Assembly (NCBI GenBank): GCA_002682825.1
Contig: NOKP01000037.1
Coordinates: 279,635 to 343,634 of the forward strand
Direction: 5' to 3'
Source of the DNA: Neonectria sp. B-13
Lineage: Eukaryota; Ascomycota; Sordariomycetes; Hypocreales; Nectriaceae
Length of the DNA: 64,000 nucleotides
Made by a program: the position numbers and the translations under genes. Under the pieces are notes generated by a model. It did not search any database. It saw nothing but the letters and a program-made list of their open reading frames with translations, and was not told the origin of the DNA. Of this stretch, positions 33,351-43,674 are shown piece by piece. The stretch's first letter is position 1. Each line of letters opens with the position of its first letter.

Positions 33351-33989
33351 CTAAGATGTCCCAACAAACTTGGTACATATCTCGTTAATCATTGACCTGC
33401 CAATCGTGGACTGGAATCCCAAGGTATTTCGCGTACAAAAAGGCATCAGTAGCCTGTTAGCCTCAATAGTTACAACCCCGTACAGTTCCCATCCATCTCC
33501 ACCGTCTCTTGGAGGCGTCCCTGGGCTAGAGCCAGGAGTGCTTGCGGATCCAGGAGTACTCGACGACCCAGGAGTACTCGATGACCCAGGAGTACTCGCC
33601 GAGCCATCGAGGGTTGCTCTATCGTTTTGATGCGGCCGCACATACCACTCAGTCCAGCTGACAACACCAGCAGGAGCGTCGCAGCGACATACGATGCCGT
33701 TGGGGACGCACTGGAAGAATATGGGCCACCTTAGCTCCTTATGGAGGCCTGGGCCAAGCCAGATGACCTCGTGAGCCTGGAACGCCCGCAGAGTCTGCTC
33801 AGGGTCGCTCGAGTCAAAGAAGGAGTCGTTTACGACTTGGTCAAGGTCGAGATCAAGATGACCATACGAGACCATACCCGGATTATGACGTAGGACTGGC
33901 TCATAGGTCTGAATGTAGGCGAGGACAACATGAGAGGGTACATTGGCGGGGATGGGTATTGTAACGAATGTGTGGTTCTGCGAGCGCAT
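33351..33989 (-). CDS. DUF7053-like protein with serine-threonine-proline repeat
   Basis: A single exon of 212 aa. The ATG at 33989 was chosen because the conserved domain begins right after it (HTFVTIPIPANVPSHVVLAYIQTYEPVLRHNP); an earlier ATG would add 42 unconserved residues. The body (VVNDSFFD, EVIWLGPGLHKELRWPIFFQCVPNGIVCRCDAPAG, and after a linker WELYGVVTIEANRLLMPF) follows a fungal family of SRPBCC-like fold that I believe is DUF7053. The linker carries a Thr-Pro-Gly-Ser repeat encoded by an 18-bp minisatellite. Function is unknown in the family. There is no signal peptide. Confidence 0.7.
   Translation of the reverse strand: MRSQNHTFVTIPIPANVPSHVVLAYIQTYEPVLRHNPGMVSYGHLDLDLDQVVNDSFFDSSDPEQTLRAFQAHEVIWLGPGLHKELRWPIFFQCVPNGIVCRCDAPAGVVSWTEWYVRPHQNDRATLDGSASTPGSSSTPGSSSTPGSASTPGSSPGTPPRDGGDGWELYGVVTIEANRLLMPFCTRNTLGFQSTIGRSMINEICTKFVGTS
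33535..33606 (-). repeat. 18-bp coding minisatellite, four copies
   Basis: Four imperfect 18-bp units, plus-strand core GGAGTACTCGACGACCCA, encode the hexapeptide S-T-P-G-S-S/A in the linker of the DUF7053-like protein. Unit length is a multiple of three, so copy-number change would not break the frame. Confidence 0.85.
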
Positions 33990-34115
33990 CGCTCGCTTCT
34001 GAGACCTGTCCAGATTAGCTTGAGGGCATCGAGGGTGGGAATGGAGCCAATAGTGTGCCTTTCGCCTCGTTTGTAGGCAGGCCACATCTAACTCACCTGC
34101 AGAGCGGTCTGTCAC

Positions 34116-34930
34116 TGCCTATGCGCGATTTTCAGGCCCAGCAAAATCCGGCCCCCACTCTACAGCAGGCAATGCCGGCGCTTCTTAGCAACTCGGTTTG
34201 GCTGACGATGAGTTTAATGGTCTAGTGTGTTGGATAAGAAAGTCTTACGACGTAGATAATAGCCATGGGGGTACTAGAAAATACGTCACGATAGATGCAA
34301 AACGTGCGTGGCAGCGCGGTAGATGACGGGACAACTTGAGGTCATAATTTGATAGCGCCGGGGATCCGCAATAGGCTGGTGAGATCCCCACCACCTTGCA
34401 ACAAGCCTAAAACAGGCAATTTTCCCGCTAGCCGTTCAAGACGGAAAGTCTATTTGTTCTAGGCATAGTTAAATGATCGACGTATTCATAAACCTATGAA
34501 ATACAGAGTTAGCCTTCGCGGGCCCAGTATTTTAGATGTAGCCGGGGCATGTCCAGCAAGATCTGTCTCTTTAAGTGAAGTATCTAGTCTCAGAGTTTGT
34601 CAGTTCTAGACTACAATAGAGGCGGGTTCCGGGTAGGTTGCTTGGCTTCACATTAAGGCCGGCATTGGTGAGTTGGCGAGATCCATGGCTTTCTAACAGC
34701 GATAATTAAAGCCCCGATACAACTTACTTTAGCATCACAGCGGGATGGCATTTGCACAATTAGCCCTTTCCCGTAGTCTAAAGCCATTGTCCGGATCTAA
34801 ATATAGCTGCAGGCTAGCTGTGAGTAGATTTTATCTGCACGTCCTAGCTGCGACTGAACCGTCCCCTAGATTACGCGCCTAGTATACGGATACTCGGTCA
34901 GGAGAAGTGGGTAAATGCAGCCGTGAGGCG
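34116..34930. other. gene-free stretch
   Basis: About 0.8 kb between the DUF7053-like gene and the NACHT relic. No open frame of note, no repeat recognised. Confidence 0.45.
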
Positions 34931-34959
34931 GAGCAATACCCATATTCGGGCAGCCACAC

Positions 34960-36150
34960 CATCAGCTTGACTGCTTGAATCTCTGCTTCCTTGCAACCAC
35001 AGTTTTGTCTGCAAGATCTACAATTGCTGAGCGTGGTTCATCAGCCACAAAACCCCTGAGTGCGTTATTAATTGCCGGAACTCTTGTTCAATTCATCGAC
35101 TTTGGTAGTCGTTTGTCAATAAGCGCGCGGAATATATCACTGGGCCAAGGGCTGGACGGAAGAAACGGTGAAGCTCTCAACTGTCGCATCGAACCTGTCA
35201 GACCTTAACGAGAACATCAAAGCCCAGTCCAGCTCTCTCAGGGAGTCAAGCCCCGCTAGAGTATCTCCAGTGCCAGGATGTGAGTCGTACATTGGAGGAT
35301 GCGCTTGACCAGCTTCGTCTGAAGGATGTCGAAGCGGCGAGTGGAACCAACCTCTTCCACTTTGGTAGGAAGATGGAAAAACGCTTTAGAAGCTTATTTC
35401 TGGCTCTAAGAGAGGTCTGGCCACGAAAGAGACGAACGCATTGCGCGATTTGCTTTCTAGGCTTCGCGAGCAGTTGACAACGGCCTTGTTGGCCGTTTGT
35501 GATTTGTTTACCCAATGCCTCCTATGACAAGTAATTAGTTACTGTCTTACAATTGAATAGGGACAGTCGCAGCTGAGTGCCAAGGACGTGGGCGAGTCGC
35601 CCGGGCAACTGAAAAATGTACTGATAACGCTATACAATGTCGAGAGGACAACTCGTTTATTAAACGAGTCACCAGTGCAACAGCATGTAAACGCAATTGC
35701 TTCTTCAGGGCGCCCAAGTATTCTATATTGATAGAAGCCGTCTAGTCTTCAGCTTAGAGCAGCAACGCAGTCACCGCCGTCACCAAGACCTATTCTCCCG
35801 CCAAAGATGAGTTGTACTTTGACGTCGGCGAACATGACGACAAATTTTGTGGTAACTCCATTGCCGAAAGCTTCCTGTTTCGGTCCTCCAGCGAGACGGT
35901 CATCCCCAACGCTTACCAACAGATGTAGGAGTGGATCTTTGAGAAGCCACAACAAAACCAAAGAGCGTGGTCCAACTTCGTATCCTGGCTGGAGGAACTA
36001 TCGAAAGGCATATATTGGATCATCAGAAAGCCGGGGGCAAGGAAACCCACCCTGATGAAGTTCATCGTAGAACACCCTGCTCTGCGCGACCACCTCAGTC
36101 GCTATTCACAGCCTTCTGGTAGCCCTCAGTTCTCGCTTCGTTTTATCTCT
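34960..36150 (+). pseudogene. NACHT STAND protein relic (5' part)
   Basis: The pieces follow the N-terminal region of fungal NACHT STAND proteins in order. First PLSALLIAGTLVQFIDFGSRL (near 35050), the typical start; then SLRESSPA, SRTLEDALDQLRLK, and FRSLFLALREVW. A frame change near 35410 gives ETNALRDLLSRLREQLTTALL. Next WIFEKPQQNQRAWSNFVSWLEE follows a TAG, then the P-loop neighbourhood IYWIIRKPGARKPTLMKFIVEHPALRDHL (two halves of one motif at 36010-36080). The expected GKAGSGKST has become RKPGARKPT, including two Gly-to-Arg changes that are single G-to-A steps. Everything after about 36150 (NACHT remainder, repeats) is missing. Confidence 0.75.
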
Positions 36151-36696
36151 GGAACGTGGGGCCACAACAAATGAAGAAATACCAACAAAGGCTGTCGAGA
36201 ATCCGCCTTGCGCAGTGCATTCCCCAAATTATTATCTTAAGTATCAATAACTCATAGCTTTTATAAATAAACCTGGTGCTCTTACAAATTGTGATTTAGC
36301 CCCACCAGTTTCCCTTGATCCATCAGGGATGACAGTGAATGGAGTTCTATTAAGGGCTACGCACACTATAGTTTAGAGTATTTTTATGCCTTGGTCGATA
36401 TAATCTGATAGATCAAGGCAACACAGTAGATAACATGCAGCAGATAACACTATGAACATTCAAAGTCCTACTATCGGTGCTTGATTCAGCCTTTGGTGTT
36501 GAGCTAATAGGCTTCTTATGCTAGTGGATGAAGGCAGGCCCCACTGGTCGTTCCTCCCGAGCAAGAAATGCTTCAATCTTGGCTGTCACTTGAGGTTTAC
36601 TGTCCCTAACATAGCTTCTCAGGATCCCTTCCCCTAACCTTTCAGCGAGCGACAGTTGACAACACATATTCAAGAATGACAGAGACCAGAGGGCGC
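36151..36696. other. gene-free stretch
   Basis: 3' flank of the clan GH-A glycosidase gene. Nothing recognised. Confidence 0.4.
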
Positions 36697-38282
36697 TTAG
36701 CTCACAAACTCAAAGGCGTACGCTGTGTACTCATTGTCTGGAGTAACGAAGAACGTAATCTATGGATTTGTTAGCTTTGCATTCGAAAAAGTAGAAATAG
36801 GCCCAGCGAGGTTCTTACCTGATCGTCAGATACGGTATGCTCAACGACACCTAGGTCAGTTGGAGCAGGTCTTTCTTCATTCCACTCAACGTGGTTGAAT
36901 CGCTTTGTCCGAACTTTGACAGTACCACCGGAGATGCCAACAGCACTCAGACCCTTGATCGTCACGTCGTAGGTCCGGACACCAAATTTGGGCCTCAGAC
37001 CAGTAATAAGCTTGACAGAATCTTTGGAGCTCCCACGCGTAGCATAGACTTCGAAGACACCGTCTCCCGACGAGGTAGTAGCCACACGACTCCCCAGCAT
37101 GGATTTGGAGTAGTAGTTGTACACCCACCACTGCGCCGCACGGAAGTAGGTGGATCCTGAAAAGTTGACAAGGCCAGCCATGCCGTTGTGAAGATTGCTT
37201 TGGCCCATCCCCCAATGAGCTCTCAGGCCTCCAATATTTTGCCTCTCAAAGTTGGCTAGGTACCACACGCTGCCTGCGTTGGTCTGGTCACCCCCCGCCG
37301 CCGCGCCGTACTCGTTGACAATGACCTTCGTATAGGTGAGGCTGCGGGAGCTGAGCATGGACTTCAACGTGTCTTGGGCAGCGCGGACGGTGAAATCGAG
37401 GCCAAGGACGTGATAGGTGTAAATATCAGGGACAGTGTTGGTCGACTTGACGTGGTCTAACCATCGAGTCCAGAAAGTGTTGCTTGTGTCTGGAGGAACA
37501 GAAATTGACGGTCCCGTAACGGGGAGAGACGACAGCTCCGACCTAGCGTACCAGTGTTAGTTTCTAAGACACAATGTTATTCTGTTTGCGATATGACGTA
37601 CTTGAAGCGATTGTACATGCGTGTCCAGGTGTTGAGGTACTGCCCGTAATCGGCATTCCAGAAGAGAGTCGAGTCAGGTTCGTTCCAGAGGTCAAGCTCC
37701 AGTCCGTCCTGCATATTGTTGTTCTTGATAAAGGCAATGACCTGCCCCAAGAAGTCGTCCAACGAGGTCCAGCTACCGCCATCACCGGGATACTTGAAAG
37801 ATGTGCCCTGGACACCATCTGCACCCCATAGGTCGTGAACGAGCAGTTGGAACCGAGCGCCAGAAGCACGGCATGTCCGGTAGTTGGACAGGAACGACGT
37901 CAAACGGCCCTACAAGGCGGTTAGAGGTTTTGTATGATCCAACATTGGGAAACCGACTTACCTGCAACTGGCCACTGGCGTATCCCAGACTGGGAGAAGG
38001 GAGCTGAGCACCGCCGGCACGGCAATAGTTGAAACCAGAGCCAGAGCGGAGCGCACTCGGAATAGCCGTGTTGGCGGATCCATCAGCGTTGTCCGGAAAC
38101 CCGTAGATGAAACCATCGCCCAGATTCTGGGGACTGCCTTGGGTTACTGCCAAATTCACAGTCGCTGTACCTGAAGCACGCTTCTCAACAGTTCCACTAG
38201 CGCGCTTATCGATGCTGCTCTCACTTGGAATGACAGCGCCAGCAACCAAAGTGACACAGCTCAAGATAGATGCAACTCTCAT
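36697..38282 (-). CDS. secreted clan GH-A glycoside hydrolase (GH39-like)
   Basis: Four exons (38282-37962, 37909-37602, 37542-36819, 36759-36697) give 471 aa; the last exon holds 20 codons. The product starts with a signal peptide (about 1-16) and a propeptide holding two Lys-Arg Kex2 sites, each followed by Ala-Ser-Gly-Thr. The TIM barrel shows DLWNEPD with the acid/base Glu184 and IVNEYGA with the nucleophile Glu287, the clan GH-A arrangement; the acid/base is preceded by Asn as required. A C-terminal beta-sandwich (about 360-471) follows. The overall look is closest to GH39, but I cannot exclude GH30 or another clan member, so the substrate (xyloside, arabinoside or glucan) is open. The enzyme should act outside the cell on plant or fungal wall polysaccharide. 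Confidence 0.82.
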
Positions 38283-39145
38283 ATTGAAGAGACTGTGGTC
38301 GAGCTTGACTGATGAGTTTCTGTGTCTAGGAAAGTCCTATTGATATTTGTACTAGAATTCAGTAGATAATCCAGTGTAGTCGTCCGACTTTATACAGGAT
38401 GGACATATCATTGATTGTTTCAGTTCGGATGCAGGAACGCCGAACTTACGGGGTAAGTCTGGGATAGCACCAGTATTTCTCCCATCGCGATTGGAGGAAA
38501 TCACTCAGAGTTCTACGGTTAACTTAAAGGCTGATTTCCCCGCTATGAAGTGGTCAGGTGGGATTGCTTGCGGTGGGCATCCGGTGGGCATTCCGGTGGG
38601 CCTCCGGTGGGATTGCGCAGGAATCCCGGTGGGCGAGAATAGCATCATCCCCGCGGGGTGTTGACATAGGCTCTAGTTCCTTTGGCTTTAATTTAATTAA
38701 ATTTAGGCGATTATTAAATAGGCGGTGAAACATATTGATTATGAGGAGAAAAGGAACTTTAGAAGCCTAAGGTAACTTTATAGCTAGGCATAATATCAGT
38801 AAGAGGCTTTCCTGAATGGTGAAAGAGTAGACTATTTGAGTTGATTTGCTTCTCCTTAGGGCAATTATACTTTCTAGCAAATCTTAGAGAGGGAAAAGGG
38901 AGTGAAACAAATAATCAGAAGCTCATTGTGAAAATGTGTTACTATCACGAAAGTTCTTGATAAAATAGACAGGAACTGGGGGGGCTTATCATGTAATATG
39001 TGCATGCAGCAGACTATCATGAACACTTGGAAGCAGTCAGAGATCCCTAGAGTCACAATACATATGAATACCCTTTAGTCCATCGTATTAAGGGAAACCT
39101 AGAGAGTTCGTGGTGTGCCATAGTGTCCGACGATATCATCATGGT
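38283..39145. promoter_or_regulatory. promoter region of the clan GH-A gene
   Basis: Upstream DNA of the secreted glycosidase, containing the GGTGGG repeat array at 38556-38635 and, beyond it, AT-rich DNA (38690-39050). No coding sequence was recognised. Confidence 0.45.
38556..38635. repeat. array of CCGGTGGGC-type short repeats
   Basis: Six GGTGGG cores in 80 bp, most as CCGGTGGGCATT-like units 11-12 bp apart, with two copies of GGTGGGATTGC. The array lies 0.3 kb upstream of the secreted glycosidase start and contrasts with the AT-rich DNA on its far side. Confidence 0.85.
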
Positions 39146-39688
39146 ATGGGTAACAAACAGATCAAGAAGAGAATGAAATACTGGAATGAAACTAAGGAGC
39201 TGGAGCGATTCTTCCGCTGGGGCGATGGCCTTTCTGCTTCCCAAGGTGGTCTTGACACGATCTTGACGAAGTCAGCCGAGCTTCGCCTGGCTGTCCTATC
39301 GTCCCTTTACGAGCTTGGAACGGTGGTCAATGATGATTTGCTCCGGATCGTGGACAAATCTTCTGCTTCGCAGACCACCTCGACACCTTCGTCCCAGGAA
39401 AAGCTGTCGCGACTGTGGAGCCTACTGGAGACAGTGGCGACCGTCTTGGATGCGACAGAGGCCACATCGGACTTTGGAAGTTTCTCAGGAGATGAGTCAC
39501 CAAACTGCAACTTTGAAGAGATCTTGGACGACATGGGTATTTACATCGACTACTTGATGGACCTGTCACCTCCGCTCGAGAATCCAGTGGTTGACCTTGA
39601 GCTTGGTCATCCAGCCGGCGAATCCCTCGACACCTTCGAATTTCCTACATTCGGAGCCATAAGTAGAGACTTCAGCTACATAGCCTAA
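39146..39688 (+). CDS. hypothetical protein, fragment of a fungal N-terminal helical domain
   Basis: An open frame of 181 aa from the ATG at 39146. The stretch ELERFFRWGDGLSASQGGLDTILTKSAELR (residues about 17-46, split here for reading) followed by LAVLSSLYELGTVV resembles the N-terminal helical domain of fungal proteins that often continue into C2H2 zinc fingers. Typical members have about 40 residues before this motif, which are not visible here, and a much longer C-terminus. The acidic end (NFEEILDDMGIYIDYLMDLSPP) stops at a normal TAA. It is either a short paralogue, a gene with an unseen upstream exon, or a truncated remnant. Function unknown. Confidence 0.55.
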   Translation: MGNKQIKKRMKYWNETKELERFFRWGDGLSASQGGLDTILTKSAELRLAVLSSLYELGTVVNDDLLRIVDKSSASQTTSTPSSQEKLSRLWSLLETVATVLDATEATSDFGSFSGDESPNCNFEEILDDMGIYIDYLMDLSPPLENPVVDLELGHPAGESLDTFEFPTFGAISRDFSYIA

Positions 39689-40239
39689 GAAGATCGAGAT
39701 GCCGCCATCAACTCCAAGGTCCAACCAAGCTCGTTGAAGAGGCTGCGAAGAAGAAGGCGGAGAGAATGTGGTGATTGAGTGTGATTTAGTAGTGTTACAA
39801 GTCTGAACTAGCCATGCGTAATTGCAATTTGGTTCTTTCAAAAAAAGTGTTCAGTTTCTTTGAGACGCGTTGGCTTTGAGAGGTGGCAGTTATTGAAATA
39901 AACAATGAGGTTTCGGTGTAAACACCAGATTAATCCCCTACAAACTACGCGCATAATTTCAGGATCAAGTAACAAAGAGCTTTCTCACCCAACAGGGATG
40001 AGTCTTGCAGGAACGCGTTCTTTGTCGTCGTATTCTTCACTTTGTACAGTAACACATCTTCTTCGATGATGCATCTGGAGTCAAGGCTGCCAGAGCTAGT
40101 CGTAGAAGAGCATAATAATCTTTAGAATTGGAAAAGACTTATTGAAAGCTAACAAGAAGATTCACATCCTATCATGGGAGGGTTACAATCTGCCAAAGAG
40201 TCACTATCTCATAGTACCAGGCGTGCTATTTCCACAGCT
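39689..40239. other. gene-free stretch
   Basis: Convergent 3' region between the helical-domain gene and the F-box gene. Nothing recognised. Confidence 0.4.
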
Positions 40240-41871
40240 TCAGGTTGCTAGTCGCATCCTTATCGCTGACATGAGCTCCTCATACGCCGCTTCATCCTTT
40301 GCAATGGCGTCTTTCTCTGGCGGGTGGGCGCTGTTATCATCTGAAAAACAGTTCCAAGGATATTCATCATTCGGAAAAGAATTGATACCAATATTATACT
40401 TGGTGTATTGCATCCGGCATCCTGGAAGCGTGGAAATACCAGTGCCCTGCGAGTGCTTGCTCGTTGCCCATATCTTCTTGCGAATCTCGATGCCAACGCC
40501 ATGCGGGATTGGCTCGGGACAGTCGAAGCTCCGATGAGGTTGTTCAGAAATGCGGTGTTGTAAAACATCGAGGGCAAACCCCGGGCGCATCCCTTTTTCC
40601 AAAAGCGAGTTCAATGTGTCGAAAGGCACCTTGCTTCTCAACGCACGCCCTGTCCGGAACACTTTCAGCCCCTTCATAGACAATGCCCAGTGTGAAAGCA
40701 CGTTATGCCATCTGAGGGGGTATTTGTGCGTCTCGGGGTTCCAGACCCGGCTCATAACGGTGCTGAGGGCAAGATACCCAGGATCGTTGCTATCAAGTGG
40801 GCCCCCCTGACGAGCCTCGAGGAGGATGGGACAGTCGTCGAGATACAACTCTTGCAGACCAGAACAACCGTTCTCTTGGCCGATGGACGCGAACCAGTCT
40901 ATCTGCCACTGGTGGCTGAAGATATATTGGCCAAGCGCAAGCACCTTTAGCTGCGGGAACGGCGAGTCGCCACCAATAAGACGGAAATCCATCTTTGGAA
41001 ACCAGCCCCAGTAATCCCGGTAGTACAGCGACAGGACGCGCAAGTTCGCCGCTATGCTAGGGGATAGCCACGTGAATGGTAAGCTATCGAACATTTCGTA
41101 CCTCTCTTCGTAGTAAACGGCCACCTCTGCTGCACCTTGATCAACTTCATTGGTGATGTACAGCTTGAGGTCCACCAGACTAGGTAGCGACAGGACCTGC
41201 CTCCACGCTTCAGAGGCGGCAAGGTGAGGGTCATTGTAGTCGGCCAGATTGGTGATGGTGAGTTCCTTGAGGTGCATGACTTGGTCGAGGGGGACACCCA
41301 GATCACCCTCGGGGTATTTGGGGGTATGGTCGTCGAGATGTGCGTCCTCGTCGATTTGAATCTGCCTTTCTTCCGTCCACAAACCTGCCACGCAGTGCCA
41401 CACCGTGTCGAGCACTCTGTACCGGTATGCCCAGGTTTCCTCGATGATTGTGCTCCAGTGGCCTCTGTCGTTATCGCCACAGAACTTGCTGAACCGCAAG
41501 TGAAGCGCCGTGACCTTGCTGAAGCAACGCAGATACGGGAGGGCGTCGAGAAACTCCGCGGAGAGCTCGTAAGGTTCGTCTGAGTTGTACTTGAACCCGG
41601 GACCGACCCATGTGTCGATTGTGAGGTCCCGAACCAAGTCACGCAGGGAGGGAGACTTGGCGATGGTGACGAATCGCTCGGGTGAATCGCCAAAACCCTC
41701 AAGACGTAGATATCTGTAGGCAGAAGGCAGGGCAATGTGATTCATCATGCGCGAAGCGAGTCTCAATTGGAACAGACTCCGTTTCGGCATGAAGGAAAAA
41801 ATGTGGTCCCATATCTCCGGCGAGAGGGACGGTAGGTCCGGGGAGGGATTTTTTGTCAAGGTTGAAGACAT
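40240..41871 (-). CDS. F-box protein
   Basis: A single exon of 543 aa. The ATG at 41871 places the F-box (LPSLSPEIWDHIFSFMPKRSLFQLRLASR) at residue 13; an in-frame ATG 29 codons upstream would add a hydrophobic leader that does not fit the family. After the F-box come repeated beta-alpha units with Leu-rich strands (LRDLVRDLTIDTW, VMHLKELTITNLADY, LPSLVDLKLYI, FPQLKVLALGQY, CSGLQELYLDDCPI), a leucine-rich substrate-binding domain. The C-terminal 100 residues are unconserved to my eye. It would act as a receptor subunit of an SCF ubiquitin ligase in the cytosol or nucleus. Confidence 0.82.
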   Translation of the reverse strand: MSSTLTKNPSPDLPSLSPEIWDHIFSFMPKRSLFQLRLASRMMNHIALPSAYRYLRLEGFGDSPERFVTIAKSPSLRDLVRDLTIDTWVGPGFKYNSDEPYELSAEFLDALPYLRCFSKVTALHLRFSKFCGDNDRGHWSTIIEETWAYRYRVLDTVWHCVAGLWTEERQIQIDEDAHLDDHTPKYPEGDLGVPLDQVMHLKELTITNLADYNDPHLAASEAWRQVLSLPSLVDLKLYITNEVDQGAAEVAVYYEERYEMFDSLPFTWLSPSIAANLRVLSLYYRDYWGWFPKMDFRLIGGDSPFPQLKVLALGQYIFSHQWQIDWFASIGQENGCSGLQELYLDDCPILLEARQGGPLDSNDPGYLALSTVMSRVWNPETHKYPLRWHNVLSHWALSMKGLKVFRTGRALRSKVPFDTLNSLLEKGMRPGFALDVLQHRISEQPHRSFDCPEPIPHGVGIEIRKKIWATSKHSQGTGISTLPGCRMQYTKYNIGINSFPNDEYPWNCFSDDNSAHPPEKDAIAKDEAAYEELMSAIRMRLAT

Positions 41872-42122
41872 GCCGGCTTGATAGTAGTCAAAACGTGGTT
41901 CAAGTCCAAAGAAGACCAAAATGAAAGGGTAAAACCGGAGCCGGTTTAATATAGCCAAGCTCCGATCCGATGCTAACTAAGCCCGAAGCAACCACCAACC
42001 CACTCTGCTGCCTGCTCTGCCTAATTAAGCACCCCATGCTCACTCACCCAAAGACGAGTCTTCAACGATGCATCTAACATCGAGGCTAACAACGTACCCG
42101 ATTTAAAGTGATACAGGGCCTG

Positions 42123-42992
42123 TTATCTTCTTATAACAAGGACAGGCCGTATTTCAAACCTGTGGACGTGGTTCGTAGTAAGTGTTTCGCCCAGCTCCCT
42201 GCCAGCCTTCTCTATCCGCCTGTCCGTAGCGTTATCCCCGATGGACTCACCATCTGCCCACTCGAAGCCGCCAGCGTCAAAATCCCAGATCAAGGCCTTT
42301 CCCTGTGTCATCTCGAGTTCCCACCGCGACTGCACTTCTATATCGCCATCCACGAATTCCGGCAGCTTGTCGATAACGATGAATACCTCTGCGACAGCAC
42401 CAAACCACCCGAAAATCCCGACCAGTGCGGCGGCGTCGGTCTCAATCAGCGCCTCGGGAACGGCGATGCGCCTGAGGTCCGGACCACTGCCAACATTCAG
42501 TCCCAGGAGATCCGGCTGAAACAACCGCTCGTAGGCTTCGGAGCAGAAATCGTCGAATTTATCAAGGGCAATATACAACGTGTCGCGCGTTGATTCAAAC
42601 GGGCGCCCGAGGGAATAGCACTTTCTGTCCTCGCTAAAGTGTGTTTGGATGCCCTGCTCACGAAGCCAGCCCAGGGCGATGCTGCGGGCCTCACAGTTGA
42701 CGAAGAACAGCGGGACGTCGACTTGGGCATTGCTCAGAAAATCGAGGCGGAAGTCCATGTTTATATTTTCCCTCTCGGTGGGGAGATAGTCCTCGTCAGA
42801 TTCTGATAAGTATCGGAGACACCAACACCCGGTTTTGTAGAGGTACAAAGTGGGCCCGTCATTTTCAGGGAGGACTTCAAGCCAGATCCGGTTGCGCAGC
42901 TCTGGGGGGAGATTCGAGAAGAGGGTGAATGTAGAGGGTTCGGTTGTCATGATACTCAGCGTGTCTGACATGAGAGGAAGAAATTGATACAC
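42123..42992 (-). CDS. 2EXR domain protein
   Basis: A single exon of 289 aa, or slightly fewer if the ATG at 42971 is used. The opening FTLFSNLPPELRNRIWLEVLP is the fungal 2EXR signature, and the motif VPLFFVNCEARSIALGWL, about 75 residues later, is its second conserved block. The remainder (TLYIALDKFDDF, DLRRIAVPEALIE, EVFIVIDKLPEFVDG) matches the usual alternating pattern of these proteins. There is no signal peptide. 2EXR proteins form large families of unknown function in Pezizomycotina and may be F-box derivatives. The gene is tail-to-head with the F-box gene, 250 bp apart. Confidence 0.82.
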   Translation of the reverse strand: MYQFLPLMSDTLSIMTTEPSTFTLFSNLPPELRNRIWLEVLPENDGPTLYLYKTGCWCLRYLSESDEDYLPTERENINMDFRLDFLSNAQVDVPLFFVNCEARSIALGWLREQGIQTHFSEDRKCYSLGRPFESTRDTLYIALDKFDDFCSEAYERLFQPDLLGLNVGSGPDLRRIAVPEALIETDAAALVGIFGWFGAVAEVFIVIDKLPEFVDGDIEVQSRWELEMTQGKALIWDFDAGGFEWADGESIGDNATDRRIEKAGRELGETLTTNHVHRFEIRPVLVIRR

Positions 42993-43674
42993 AAGACGCA
43001 GCCAAGATGCAGAATGACGGCCAGGGAATGAACACAGAGCCCTGGATGCTGACAGCGAAATACGAGAAGAGGACTAAAGCTCCTCCGTTCCGTCAGATTT
43101 GCTGCGTTAGCGAGGTAAGCAGATCGCCTTGCACTCCGAACTAACTGCGCTGCGCCTCAATCAGCGTCCAGCCTTCAGGACCGGCCATTTAGGGGAGCGC
43201 GCCTCTTTCAATGATGACTTGGATAGACAGAAAATCTTGTTCTACTCAGCCAGAGCATGGAAAGCGAGACACCCCTGAGACGAGGGTTGCCGTGTCCAAA
43301 GGCTAATTTAGATCAACATCATGTTCTGGCATTCACTGGACACTACTCTAAGTATAGTATTTGTTTTAAAATAGGTGCTACATCCAACAAAGGCATCGGA
43401 TTGAACAGTATCAGGAGTAATGACCCAACTTCCCACAAAGAACGAGATTTGGTACAATGACCGTGAACAAGCACCTTTGTTCTAACTACATTCGTATACA
43501 TAGAACTCACTGATATCCCATGTTATACTTAAATAGCTGAAGTGCCGCCAGGAGTTGCCGCAAATCACAACTTTGGTGATCTAATTAGTTACACGTTAAC
43601 TCAACCTTGGTTGAACAAGGCGACCTGATTTGTTTCCTCACACTACACACTTCAACTAGTACTCGACATCAAGT
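42993..43674. promoter_or_regulatory. divergent intergenic region
   Basis: Promoters of the 2EXR gene (minus) and of the disordered-protein gene (plus). No coding sequence was recognised. Confidence 0.4.
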
